DNA of 64,000 bases from Kitasatospora phosalacinea (GTDB lineage Bacteria > Actinomycetota > Actinomycetes > Streptomycetales > Streptomycetaceae), in the NCBI RefSeq assembly GCF_000716545.1, contig NZ_JNWZ01000044.1, forward strand, positions 60,604 to 124,603, written 5' to 3'. A model generated the notes under the pieces. It did no database searches. It had not been told where the DNA came from and worked only from the letters and a program-made list of their open reading frames with translations. Made by a program: the position numbers and the translations under genes. Shown in pieces: positions 42,068-50,432 of the stretch. The first letter of the stretch is position 1. Every line of letters begins with the position of its first letter.

Positions 42068-45000
42068 CCGGCGTGGCCGTCGGTGCCGGTGCCGGTGCCG
42101 GTGGCGGGGCCCCGCTCGTCGGCGAGCTTGGCCTGGGCGGCGACCGTGCGGTCCACCAGGAGGTCGCTGCTGCGCATCTCGATGCCCAGCACCGAGACGA
42201 CGGTGGCCACCAGCGACATCCCGGTGATCGAGTCGATGCCGAGGTCGAAGAGGTCGGCGTCGACGTCGATGCTGGTGAACCCGAAGACGTGGGCCCAGCA
42301 GCGGGCGATCGTCAGCTCGGTGTCGGTGTACCGGCCGTCGGGGCGGCCGGTGAGCTCGACCGGCAGCTGCTCGATCTCCGCGCGCACCTGCCCGGCGGTC
42401 CGCTCGCGGTGCGCGGCGCGGCGCCGCGCCGCCTCCTCGATCTTCGCGGCGATCGGCGGGTCGAGGGCGATGTGGTAGCCGGGGAGGGCGTCGGCGTAGT
42501 CACCCTCGTAGTGCAGTTCGCCGCCGAACACCCGGGCCCGGTCCGAGCGCAGGCCGGTGTCCGCGATCGAGAGGCCGAGCGCGGTGGGCAGCGCCTTGAA
42601 GGTGGTGTCGACGTTGGCGTGGCTGCGGACGGCCATGCCGGTCTCCTTCCACGACACCCAGTCGAAGGCGATGACGTGGCAGTCGGGGTCGGTCTCGGAC
42701 TCCGCCAGGGTGTCCAGGAACTGGTTGGCGGCGGCGTAGTCGGCCTGCCCGATGGCGGGGAACACGGCCGCGACGGAGGAGAAGTGCACGATGAAGTCGG
42801 GCCGGTCGTCGCGGGTCAGCAGGTCGAGGACGAACGCGCCGTGGACCTTGGGGCGGACCACCGCCTCGAAGTCCGCCAGGGAGCGCTGCGTGATGACCTC
42901 CCCGCCGGGGATGCCGGCCGCGTGCACGATGCCGTCGATCCGGCCGAAGCGCTCCCGGACGGTGGCCACGGCCGCCTCCAGGGCCGCCGGGTCGCCCGCG
43001 TCGGCGGCCAGCACCAGCACCTCCGCCCCCAGGGCGCGTAGCTCCCGCAGGGCGGTCCGCAGCCGGGCCCCGGGCGAGTCGCCGTCGCCGGCCGGGCCCT
43101 CGTCCGGCCCGGCGCCGGCGGCACCGGAGCGGCTGAGCAGCACCAGGTTGATGCCGGGCCGGCGGGCCGCGAACTCGCGGCACAGGGCGAGGCCCAGGCC
43201 GGCGGTGCCGCCGGTGACCAGGTAGGTGCCGCCGGGCTTGAGGTAGTCGCCGCGGTCGGCGATCTCGGTGTCCGGCAGTTCGGCGAACGTCTCGCGCAGC
43301 CGGACGCCCCCGCGCAGCGCGACGACGGAGGCTTCCGCGCCGAGGACCTCGTCGAGGACCGTGCGGGCGGGCGTGGCGCCGTCGGTGTCGACGACGGAGA
43401 CGGTGAGGTAGGGGTACTCGCGGCTGACGCTCTTGGCCAGGCCGGCCAGCGTGGAGTTCTCGACGACGACGCCGGGCTCGGCGCGGCGGGAGGCCAGGGC
43501 GGTGCGGGTGAGCACGGCCAGGTGCAGCTGGGCGCCTTCGGCGATCAGGGCCCGGGAGAGGCGGAAGAGGCCGTGGAGGTTCTTGCCCAGGCGGGCGTCG
43601 AGGGCGGCGGTGTCCCCGGCCCGGTCGGCCTCGAAACCGAGGGCGTGGACGAGGTGGGTGACGTCCTCGTCCACGGCGCGGACGGCCAGGTCCTCGTAGA
43701 AGGCGTCGGCGTCCGGGCCGGACAGGGCGTCGGGCAGGCGCACCAGCTGCCCGTCCGTCAGACCGGCTTCGCGGAGCAGCTCCTCGGCGCCGGTGGAGCC
43801 GTCGACCAGGGCGAGCACCCGGGCCGCGGGGTCGGCGGCGGGGGCGGGGCCGTCGGCGGGCCGGAACACCACCTGGTGGGTGGCGGGGCCGCCGGCCGCC
43901 GGGGCGCCGAGCGCGAGGGCCTCCCGCCAGTCGGCGGGGAAGTCGATCCAGGCGCGGCGCTCGTCGAACTGGTAGGGCGGCAGGTCGACCAGGTGCGGGG
44001 CCGGGCCGGCGCCGGGGCGGACGTCCGGTTCGAGGTCGGCCCCGGCGGCCCAGGCGGCGGCCCGGGCCTCGGTCTCCGGACCGGCCGCCCCGGCGGGGTC
44101 GGGCGCCCAGAACGCCCAGTCCGGGTGGCTGGAGTGGAACGGCGCGGCGTCCACGAGCCGGTTCGCGGCCAGCGCCTCCAGGCGGGCGCGCAGCTCGCCG
44201 AGGTCGGAGACGACGAGGGCGATCCGGTGGCGGTGGCCGGCGCGGGAGCGGCGGACGGTGGCGCACAGCTCCGCGAGGCCCACCCCGTCGAACAGGCCGC
44301 GGTCGAACCACTCCGCGTAGGCGCGCAGCAGCAGCCGCAGCGACTCCTCGCTGTGCGCGCTGAGCGTGAACAGCTGCGGCGCGGACTCGCCGGGCCCGAC
44401 GGGCGCCGGGGCCGCGTACTCCTCCAGCACCACGTGGCAGTTGGTGCCGCCCAGCCCGAACGCGCTGACGCCGCACCGCAGCGGGCCGTGCTCGCTGCTC
44501 CACGGTTCGGCACCGGTGGGGACGCGCACCGGCGAGTCGTCGAAGTCGATCCGGGTGTTGGGCTGTTCGAAGCCCGCCAGCGGCGGCAGTCGGCGGTTGC
44601 GCAGCACCAGCGCCGCCTTGATCAGGCCCATCACGCCGGAGCCCTCGAAGAGGTGCCCGATGTTGGCCTTGACCGTGCCCACCGCGCAGAACCGGCGGTC
44701 CTCGGTGTGCGGGGCGAACGCCTGCCGCAGGCCCTCGATCTCGATCGGGTCGCCCAACCTCGTCGCGGTGCCGTGCAGTTCGATGTAGCCGATGCTGCGC
44801 GGGTCGACCCCGGCGTTCGCCCAGGCGGTGTTGAGGAGGTCCGCCTGCGAGGCCGAGTCGGGCGTCGTCACCCCGCCGGCGACGCCGTCGTGGTTCACGG
44901 CGCTGCCCTTGATGACGGCGTACACCCGGTCGCCGTCGGCGAGGGCGCGGTCGAGGCGCTTGAGGACGACGGCGCCCGAGCCCTCGCCGTAGCCGGTCCC

Positions 45001-45723
45001 GTCGGCCCGCTCGTCCAGGGTGCGGGTGCGGCCGTCGGACGACTCGATGCCGATCCGGGTGTCCGGGTGGTCGATCGGCGCGCTGACGATGCGCGCCCCG
45101 GCGACCACCGCGGTGTCGCAGTCGCCCAGCAGCAGCGCGTTCTTGGCCTGGTGGACGGCGACCAGCGAGGCGGAGCAGGCGCTGTCCACCACCATGCTCG
45201 GACCGCGCAGGTCCAGCAGGTGCGAGAGCCGGTTGGCCATCATGGTCGGCACGTTGCCGGTGAGCGCCGGCTGGATCAGCGACCGGTCGATCTTCGACAG
45301 GTACTCCAGGTAGGCCGAACCGGGGTTGACGGCGAAGCCGACGAAGACGCCGGTGCGGCTGCCGCGCAGCCGGGAGGGCTGGTGGCCCGCGTCCTCCAGG
45401 GCCAGGTACATGGCGCGCAGCGCGTGCCGCAGGTGGGGTTCGGTGGTCGCGGCCTGCTTCGGGGTCATCCCGAAGAACTCGGCGTCGAAGTACTCCGGGT
45501 GCTCCAGGTAGGCGCCGTCGCGGTAGGCGATGGCGGCGTCCCCGGGGGAGCGGACGGTGGTGTCGAAGACGTAGCGCAGGTAGTCCTCGATGCTCCGGGC
45601 CCGGTGCTCGGGGAAGCGGCCGGTGAGGTTCCTCCCCTCGACGACGAGGTCCCAGAATCCGTGGACGTCCCGGGCTCCGGGCACCTCCACCGAGATCCCG
45701 ACGATTGCGATGTCCGAGCTCAA
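42064..45723 (-). CDS. AT-less single-module polyketide synthase (KS-KR-ACP)
   Basis: A 1219-residue PKS. KS is about residues 1-435 with Cys183 (DSACSASL), His317 (ELHGTATRLGDP) and His357 (NIGHLFEGSG), all intact. No acyltransferase domain follows; the post-AT motif LPPYQFDERRAW comes at ~581, as in trans-AT docking segments. KR is about 615-1075 (YLVTGGTAGLGLAL at ~834, FSSV ~981, Tyr996 in DYAAAN). ACP is about 1130-1205 with Ser1165 (DLGIDSITG). No DH, ER, MT or TE. The start is TTG 45723 behind AAGGAG. The two ATs upstream should load it. Confidence 0.93.
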   Translation of the reverse strand: MSSDIAIVGISVEVPGARDVHGFWDLVVEGRNLTGRFPEHRARSIEDYLRYVFDTTVRSPGDAAIAYRDGAYLEHPEYFDAEFFGMTPKQAATTEPHLRHALRAMYLALEDAGHQPSRLRGSRTGVFVGFAVNPGSAYLEYLSKIDRSLIQPALTGNVPTMMANRLSHLLDLRGPSMVVDSACSASLVAVHQAKNALLLGDCDTAVVAGARIVSAPIDHPDTRIGIESSDGRTRTLDERADGTGYGEGSGAVVLKRLDRALADGDRVYAVIKGSAVNHDGVAGGVTTPDSASQADLLNTAWANAGVDPRSIGYIELHGTATRLGDPIEIEGLRQAFAPHTEDRRFCAVGTVKANIGHLFEGSGVMGLIKAALVLRNRRLPPLAGFEQPNTRIDFDDSPVRVPTGAEPWSSEHGPLRCGVSAFGLGGTNCHVVLEEYAAPAPVGPGESAPQLFTLSAHSEESLRLLLRAYAEWFDRGLFDGVGLAELCATVRRSRAGHRHRIALVVSDLGELRARLEALAANRLVDAAPFHSSHPDWAFWAPDPAGAAGPETEARAAAWAAGADLEPDVRPGAGPAPHLVDLPPYQFDERRAWIDFPADWREALALGAPAAGGPATHQVVFRPADGPAPAADPAARVLALVDGSTGAEELLREAGLTDGQLVRLPDALSGPDADAFYEDLAVRAVDEDVTHLVHALGFEADRAGDTAALDARLGKNLHGLFRLSRALIAEGAQLHLAVLTRTALASRRAEPGVVVENSTLAGLAKSVSREYPYLTVSVVDTDGATPARTVLDEVLGAEASVVALRGGVRLRETFAELPDTEIADRGDYLKPGGTYLVTGGTAGLGLALCREFAARRPGINLVLLSRSGAAGAGPDEGPAGDGDSPGARLRTALRELRALGAEVLVLAADAGDPAALEAAVATVRERFGRIDGIVHAAGIPGGEVITQRSLADFEAVVRPKVHGAFVLDLLTRDDRPDFIVHFSSVAAVFPAIGQADYAAANQFLDTLAESETDPDCHVIAFDWVSWKETGMAVRSHANVDTTFKALPTALGLSIADTGLRSDRARVFGGELHYEGDYADALPGYHIALDPPIAAKIEEAARRRAAHRERTAGQVRAEIEQLPVELTGRPDGRYTDTELTIARCWAHVFGFTSIDVDADLFDLGIDSITGMSLVATVVSVLGIEMRSSDLLVDRTVAAQAKLADERGPATGTGTGTDGHAG

Positions 45724-45809
45724 GGTCTTCTCCTTCGGGACGGGTGAGCAGACAGGCGGGCGCGGCGCGGGCGGACGCCCGGTCGGGCGGGCGCGGCGCG
45801 GCCGGGCGC

Positions 45810-46655
45810 TCAGGCGATCGCGGGCAGCAGGGAGGTGAGCGTGGTGCCGTTGGCCTCGTCGAACCGGGTGACGCCGGCGGCCCGCAGCGCGCGCACGGTG
45901 CGCACCCACTCCACGGGCGCGGTGATCTGCGCGGTGAGCAGCGCGGCGGCGCGGGCCGGGTCGAAGGCCGCCGCGGTGACGCCGGAGAACACCGGGACGG
46001 CGGGGGACCGGAACGTCCGGCCCTCCAGGGCCGCCGCGAACGCCCTGGCCGCCGGCGCCATCAGCGGGGTGTGGAAGGGGCCGCTGACCGGCAGCGGCAC
46101 CACCGCCCGGGCGCCCGCCTCCCGCAGCACACCGGTGGCCCCGGTCACCTCGTCCCGGCCGCCGGCGACGACGGTCTGCCGGTCGGAGTTCCGGTTGGCC
46201 ACGTAGACGCCGCGCACCCGGCCCCGGCGCAGCGCCGACGCCACCTCGTCGGCGCCGATCCCCGCCACGGCCGCCATCGCCCCGCCGCGCACCGCGGCCA
46301 TGGCCTCCGCCCGCGCCCGCACCAGGCGCAGGGCGTCCAGCAGGTCGAGGCAGCCGGCCGCCACCAGGGCGTTGTACTCGCCGAGGCTGTGGCCGGCGTA
46401 GCAGGCGACGGGCTCGGCCCCCGCGCCCTCCCCGGCCAGGCGCCGCCGCGCGTCCAGGGCGTTGACGAGGAAGACGGCGGGCTGCGCGTAGCGGGTGTCG
46501 CCCAGCCGCCCCTCGGGGTCGTGCACGCACAGCTCCCGGACCGAGTAGCCGAGCACCGCGTCGGCCGCCTCGACCTCCTCCGGGAACAGGTCGAACAACT
46601 CGGCGCCCATACCGCGGCGTTGGACGCCCTGGCCGGGGAAAACGAGGCAGCGCAC
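45810..46655 (-). CDS. Free-standing malonyl-CoA:ACP transacylase (trans-AT)
   Basis: A 281-residue FabD-like acyltransferase: LVFPGQGVQRRGMGAELF at the N-terminus, GHSLGEYNAL with the catalytic Ser, RAEAMA with the carboxylate-binding Arg, and the catalytic His in GPFHTPLM. These residues favour malonyl-CoA. It lies between the AT-less PKS and the second acyltransferase, so it is the obvious trans-acting loader for the PKS ACP. Start ATG 46655. Confidence 0.92.
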   Translation of the reverse strand: MRCLVFPGQGVQRRGMGAELFDLFPEEVEAADAVLGYSVRELCVHDPEGRLGDTRYAQPAVFLVNALDARRRLAGEGAGAEPVACYAGHSLGEYNALVAAGCLDLLDALRLVRARAEAMAAVRGGAMAAVAGIGADEVASALRRGRVRGVYVANRNSDRQTVVAGGRDEVTGATGVLREAGARAVVPLPVSGPFHTPLMAPAARAFAAALEGRTFRSPAVPVFSGVTAAAFDPARAAALLTAQITAPVEWVRTVRALRAAGVTRFDEANGTTLTSLLPAIA

Positions 46656-46740
46656 GGCGCGCCCTCCCTCTCTCGTGGTGTGAAGGTCTCGCGCCGCGGG
46701 TCGGTCCTCCGCCCGCGGCGCCGTCCGGTCCCGCGGTCGG

Positions 46741-47847
46741 TCAGAGCGAGGTGAACCGCGCGGCCGATCCGCTCTCGCGCAGCCGCGACCGCGTCAGCGC
46801 GGCGGCGGAGGCGCCGGGGCCGATGTCGAGGACCAGGTCCGGAGCCGGATCCGCCGTCGCGGCGTCGACCACGGCGGGCCAGTCGAAGGTGCGGCACATC
46901 TGCTGCTCGGCCACCTCGTGCAGCACGTGGGGCGAGAACTGCAGGTTGGCGGGCGTGCCGGTGCCGTAGACCGGCATGGTCAGGCCGTCGCCCTTGACGG
47001 GCTGCCAGTTGCGGTCGACGTCCCGGCCGATCAGCGGCATGGCGGACGCCAGCACCGTGCTGTGGAAGGGCGCGGTGGCGCCCAGGTACGTCCAGCGGGT
47101 GCCGGGCCGCTCGAAGAGCCCGCCCTCGGCGAGCCGCAGTCGCATCAGGGCTTCGGCGCCGCCGGTGAGGACGTGGAAGGTGGGCGAGTTGACCAGGCCG
47201 ATCTCGACCCTCCCGCCCGGGCCGTCGCCGCTGCGCCCGATCGCCTCGTCGAGCGCCGGTCGCCGCGGGCCCACGACGGCGGCCATCGCCCCGGGCACAC
47301 CGGCCCCCGGCCCGAGCGCGGCGTGTCGGCGCAGCAGCTCGCCGTCCGGGCGGGGCGCCGCGGGGGCGACCTGGTGGCAGCGCAGCAGCGCCACGGTGAC
47401 CTGGGCGATCGAGCGGCCGGCCGCCGCCGCGTACTCCCGCCGGCCCTCGACGGGCAGGGCCGAGAACACGGCCGCGTAGCTGCCCAGGCTGTGCCCGACC
47501 GCCCCCACCGGGCGGAGGCCGCCCGCCCGGGCCAGCGGATTGCCGGGCCCCGGCTGGAGGACGCACAGCTGGTAGAGGTGCAGCAGCACGCCCTCGGCCA
47601 CCGAGCCGAGCGCCGCCGCGGGCACCGGCCGGTCGTCGGAGCCGGCCAGCCAGTCGCGCACCGGCAGCCCGCCGGGCAGGAAACGGGCGCACTCCGCGCG
47701 CCCCACGATCTCCAGGGCCGCCTCGACGCCCGCGAAAGCCGAGGCGAAGAAACGGGAATTCTGCTGTTGCCGGAACAGTTCGCGGAGCCTGCTCATCGGC
47801 GGACCTCCGGGATCACCCAGCCCGCCGAAATGGAGTAACACCCGCAC
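46741..47847 (-). CDS. Second acyltransferase, FAS/SAT-like (starter-unit AT?)
   Basis: A ~368-residue acyltransferase distinct from the neighbouring FabD-like protein. Its beginning (VRVLLHFGGLGDPGG, then SRLRELFRQQQNSRFFASAF) resembles the FGGQG...LRDLY start of fungal FAS AT/SAT domains. The nucleophile is in AVGHSLGSYAAVF and a catalytic His in TAPFHSTVLASAMPLI. GTG 47847 (GAGGA upstream) retains the FGGxG motif; ATG 47796 behind GGAGGTCC is an alternative. Codon 4 of the long form is TTA (47836-47838). First gene of the PKS transcription unit; likely chooses or proofreads the starter acyl unit. Confidence 0.8.
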   Translation of the reverse strand: MRVLLHFGGLGDPGGPPMSRLRELFRQQQNSRFFASAFAGVEAALEIVGRAECARFLPGGLPVRDWLAGSDDRPVPAAALGSVAEGVLLHLYQLCVLQPGPGNPLARAGGLRPVGAVGHSLGSYAAVFSALPVEGRREYAAAAGRSIAQVTVALLRCHQVAPAAPRPDGELLRRHAALGPGAGVPGAMAAVVGPRRPALDEAIGRSGDGPGGRVEIGLVNSPTFHVLTGGAEALMRLRLAEGGLFERPGTRWTYLGATAPFHSTVLASAMPLIGRDVDRNWQPVKGDGLTMPVYGTGTPANLQFSPHVLHEVAEQQMCRTFDWPAVVDAATADPAPDLVLDIGPGASAAALTRSRLRESGSAARFTSL

Positions 47848-48192
47848 AGGTATGTCCTCACCGGTAGTAGGAGGCGCGCCGCCCGGAGCGGCGTCCGCGA
47901 CACCGGCCCGCCGGACCGCCGCGAATCCCGCCCGCGGCGGGCTGAAGTCGTGATCGGCTGTTCGAGCAGCAATATGCAACCGCCCGTGATTGCCGGTCAA
48001 AGGCCGATGAAACTTACATTCGCGCCGGTGCCGCCGGGCCGGGCGGCGGCCCGGGGGAGAGCCGGGGGCTCCTTGACGGTGTCCGCGACTGAGGCGAAGA
48101 TTTCCCCACAGCCGCCTGTCTTCGTCCGCCATCGCCGTCGGGCGCTGAAACGGAGGACCGCCCCTGACCTGCACGTGCGGGAAGGAAAAACG
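47848..48192. other. Divergent promoter region of the PKS locus
   Basis: This 345-bp gap separates the acyltransferase gene (minus) and the BtrH-like gene (plus). Around 47950-48020 the composition is AT-richer than the rest of the window (AGCAATATGCAACC, GATGAAACTTACATTC), as expected for promoters. I do not see a clean LacI palindrome. Confidence 0.5.
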
Positions 48193-49227
48193 GTGGCGCT
48201 CACCGATCGAACGGTCCTGATCCCGGATGTCGAACGCATCCGCACTCAGGACCCGAACAACCACCTGCATTGCCGGAAGTCGCAACTCCTGGCCTACGTC
48301 GCGGGCAGCACCCCGTGGTCCGACCTTTTGATGTACCGGGCACTGGGTTCGACTGCGGCCGTCTACCGCCACTGCCACCTGCGCGGAAAGGACCGCTGGG
48401 CGTTCGACACGCCCTATGTGACCGACGGAGATCTGCGCCTGCTCGGGTTCGAAACGCTCTCGGCCGGCACGGTGGGCCTCGACCGTTTCGAATCCGAGCT
48501 GCCCGGGTTACTCGCCGCGGGGCGTCCGGTGTTCTTCTACGCGCCCCGGCACCATTTCCCGCACTGGGTGGAGTTCATGCGCCGGGTCGGCACCGTCGCG
48601 GAGGAGCACCGGCTGCTGCACTCGTTCCTGGTGTGCGGGGCGAGCGGGACCGAAGTGGTGCTGCTCGACAACACCTCCGACGACCACGAGTACTTCCCGC
48701 TCACGGTGGGGTGGGACGTGCTGCGCGAGGGCTACGCCCAGGAGCCGGAGCGCTGGTTCGTCGACTGCTCCACCGTGCTGCCCGGGCCCGGTCCCGGCCC
48801 CGACCTGGACGGGTTCGAGTCCGCGTACCGGGCGTTCCTGGCCCGGTTCCGCGACGGGTTCCAGCTCTACGACCTGATCGGCGAGAACCTGGCCGCCGAG
48901 CGCGCGTCGGCCGACGCCGTGTACCGGGCGCCCGGCGTCAACAGCATCGCCCTGCTGGCGGGTTCGCGCGTCCTGTTCAGCCGCTTCCTGGAACTCACCC
49001 GGCACGGCGGACCGGTCCGCGCCGCGTACGCGGGCGTCGCGCGGCTGGCCACCGAGCTCTCGGAGCAGGTCAACGCCTTCCACGCCGGGACGCCCACGCT
49101 GTCGGTGGACCGGATCCGCGGCGGCCTGGCCGAGCTGAGACAGCGCGAGCAGCGGGCGGCGGCGCTGCTGACGGACGAGGCGGCCCGGCTGCCGCGGATC
49201 CTGCCGAGCGACCCCGACGGCCGGTGA
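48193..49227 (+). CDS. BtrH_N/DUF4872 protein, putative ACP-dependent acyltransferase
   Basis: A 344-residue protein. The first ~200 residues match the BtrH_N papain-like fold: NNHLHCRKSQLLAYV with the candidate nucleophilic Cys, GRPVFFYAPRHHFPHW, LLHSFLVCGAS with the candidate His, and VVLLDNTSDDHEYFPL. The last ~130 residues are DUF4872-like helical (YDLIGENLAAERASADAVYRAPGV). BtrH itself moves an acyl group from an ACP to an amine in butirosin biosynthesis; the same role on the PKS ACP is inferred here. GTG 48193 follows GGAAGGA. A TTA codon is at 48508-48510. Confidence 0.82.
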   Translation: MALTDRTVLIPDVERIRTQDPNNHLHCRKSQLLAYVAGSTPWSDLLMYRALGSTAAVYRHCHLRGKDRWAFDTPYVTDGDLRLLGFETLSAGTVGLDRFESELPGLLAAGRPVFFYAPRHHFPHWVEFMRRVGTVAEEHRLLHSFLVCGASGTEVVLLDNTSDDHEYFPLTVGWDVLREGYAQEPERWFVDCSTVLPGPGPGPDLDGFESAYRAFLARFRDGFQLYDLIGENLAAERASADAVYRAPGVNSIALLAGSRVLFSRFLELTRHGGPVRAAYAGVARLATELSEQVNAFHAGTPTLSVDRIRGGLAELRQREQRAAALLTDEAARLPRILPSDPDGR

Positions 49228-49379
49228 CCCGACCCGGCGCGCCGCGATCCGACCGGCCCGTCCGCTCCGACCCGCTCAACTCCGGTCCGACCCATGCCCG
49301 ACCACGCCCGACCATGCCCGGCGTCCCGGCCCGTCCCCGTTCCCGGGCGCCCGGTACCCGGCACCCCGTGGAGGAGTCC

Positions 49380-50396
49380 GTGCCCACCCTCGCCGATGCC
49401 GTCGGCAGCCAGCCCACCCTCGCCGACGTGGCCCGGTCGGCCGGAGTGTCGACAGCCACCGTCTCCCGCGTCCTCACCGGCTCGGCCCGGGTGAGCGAGG
49501 AGACCAACCGCCGGGTCCAGGAGGCGGTTTCGAAGCTCGGGTACGTGCGCCGCCGAGCGCCCTGGACGCACCGGCCGGAGACCGGGTCCATCGCCGCGAT
49601 CATCACCGAGTCCAGCGAACGGTTCTTCTCGGACCCCTTCTTCGCCCGGCTGTTCCACGGCGCGTCCGGCGCCCTCGCCCCCGCCGGCCACCAACTGGTG
49701 TTCGTCGCGGTGCGGGACCGCAGCGAGTACGCGGCCGCGGCCCGCTTCGTGCGCCGCGGTGTCGACGGGGTGCTGCTGGTCTCCTCCCACGGCCCGGACC
49801 CGCTGATGCCCCTGCTGGACACGGCGAGGGTGCCCACCGTGCTGTGCGGCCGACCGCTGGCGGAGCACGGGGCGCCGTACGTGGACACCGACAACTACGG
49901 CGGTGCGCAGGCCGCCGTGTACCACCTGCTCGCGGCCGGCCGGCAGCGGATCGGGACCATAGCGGGGCCGAGCGACATGGCCGCCAGCCAGGACCGGCTC
50001 AGGGGTTTCACGGAGGCCCTGACGGCCACCGGCCTGGAGCCCGTCGCCGACCTCGGGGACTTCTCCCTCGAATCCGGCGAACGCGCCATGACCAGGCTGC
50101 TCAGGCGCCGCCCCGACCTCGACGCGGTCTTCGTCGCCTCCGACCTGATGGCGGCCGGAGCCTTACGCGCCCTGCGCCGGGCGGGTCGCCGGGTCCCCGA
50201 CGACGTCGCGGTCATCGGCTTCGACGACGACCCGGTGGCCCAGCACACCCACCCCCCGCTCAGCACGGTCCGGCAGCCGGTGGAGGAGCAGGGCGCGACG
50301 ATGGCCCGCCACGTCCTCGCCCTGATCGAGAACCGGACGGGACCGGGCCGCAGCACCCTGCTGCCCACCACCCTCATCCGCCGCGAATCGGCCTGA
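49380..50396 (+). CDS. LacI-family transcriptional regulator
   Basis: A 338-residue LacI/GalR regulator: HTH PTLADVARSAGVSTATVSRVLTGSARVSEETNRRVQEAVSKLGY near the N-terminus, then a periplasmic-binding-protein-like effector domain (VDGVLLVSSHGPD, YVDTDNYGGAQAAVYHLLAAG, VFVASDLMAAGALRAL, VIGFDDDPVAQ). GTG 49380 has GGAGGA upstream. A TTA codon sits at 50163-50165. It follows the BtrH-like gene on the same strand and is the likely pathway regulator, though a role in sugar metabolism with the downstream ldhA/pfkA genes is possible. Confidence 0.9.
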   Translation: MPTLADAVGSQPTLADVARSAGVSTATVSRVLTGSARVSEETNRRVQEAVSKLGYVRRRAPWTHRPETGSIAAIITESSERFFSDPFFARLFHGASGALAPAGHQLVFVAVRDRSEYAAAARFVRRGVDGVLLVSSHGPDPLMPLLDTARVPTVLCGRPLAEHGAPYVDTDNYGGAQAAVYHLLAAGRQRIGTIAGPSDMAASQDRLRGFTEALTATGLEPVADLGDFSLESGERAMTRLLRRRPDLDAVFVASDLMAAGALRALRRAGRRVPDDVAVIGFDDDPVAQHTHPPLSTVRQPVEEQGATMARHVLALIENRTGPGRSTLLPTTLIRRESA

Positions 50397-50432
50397 GCGG
50401 CCGCCGCCTCGCCGCACCGCGCCGGACCGGGG

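Noticed and set aside
39155..42478. 1107-codon plus-strand frame opposite the MATE-GT and PKS genes
   Set aside because: Low-complexity Gly/Gln/His/Asp/Arg reading with no motif; the minus strand is clearly coding in two families.
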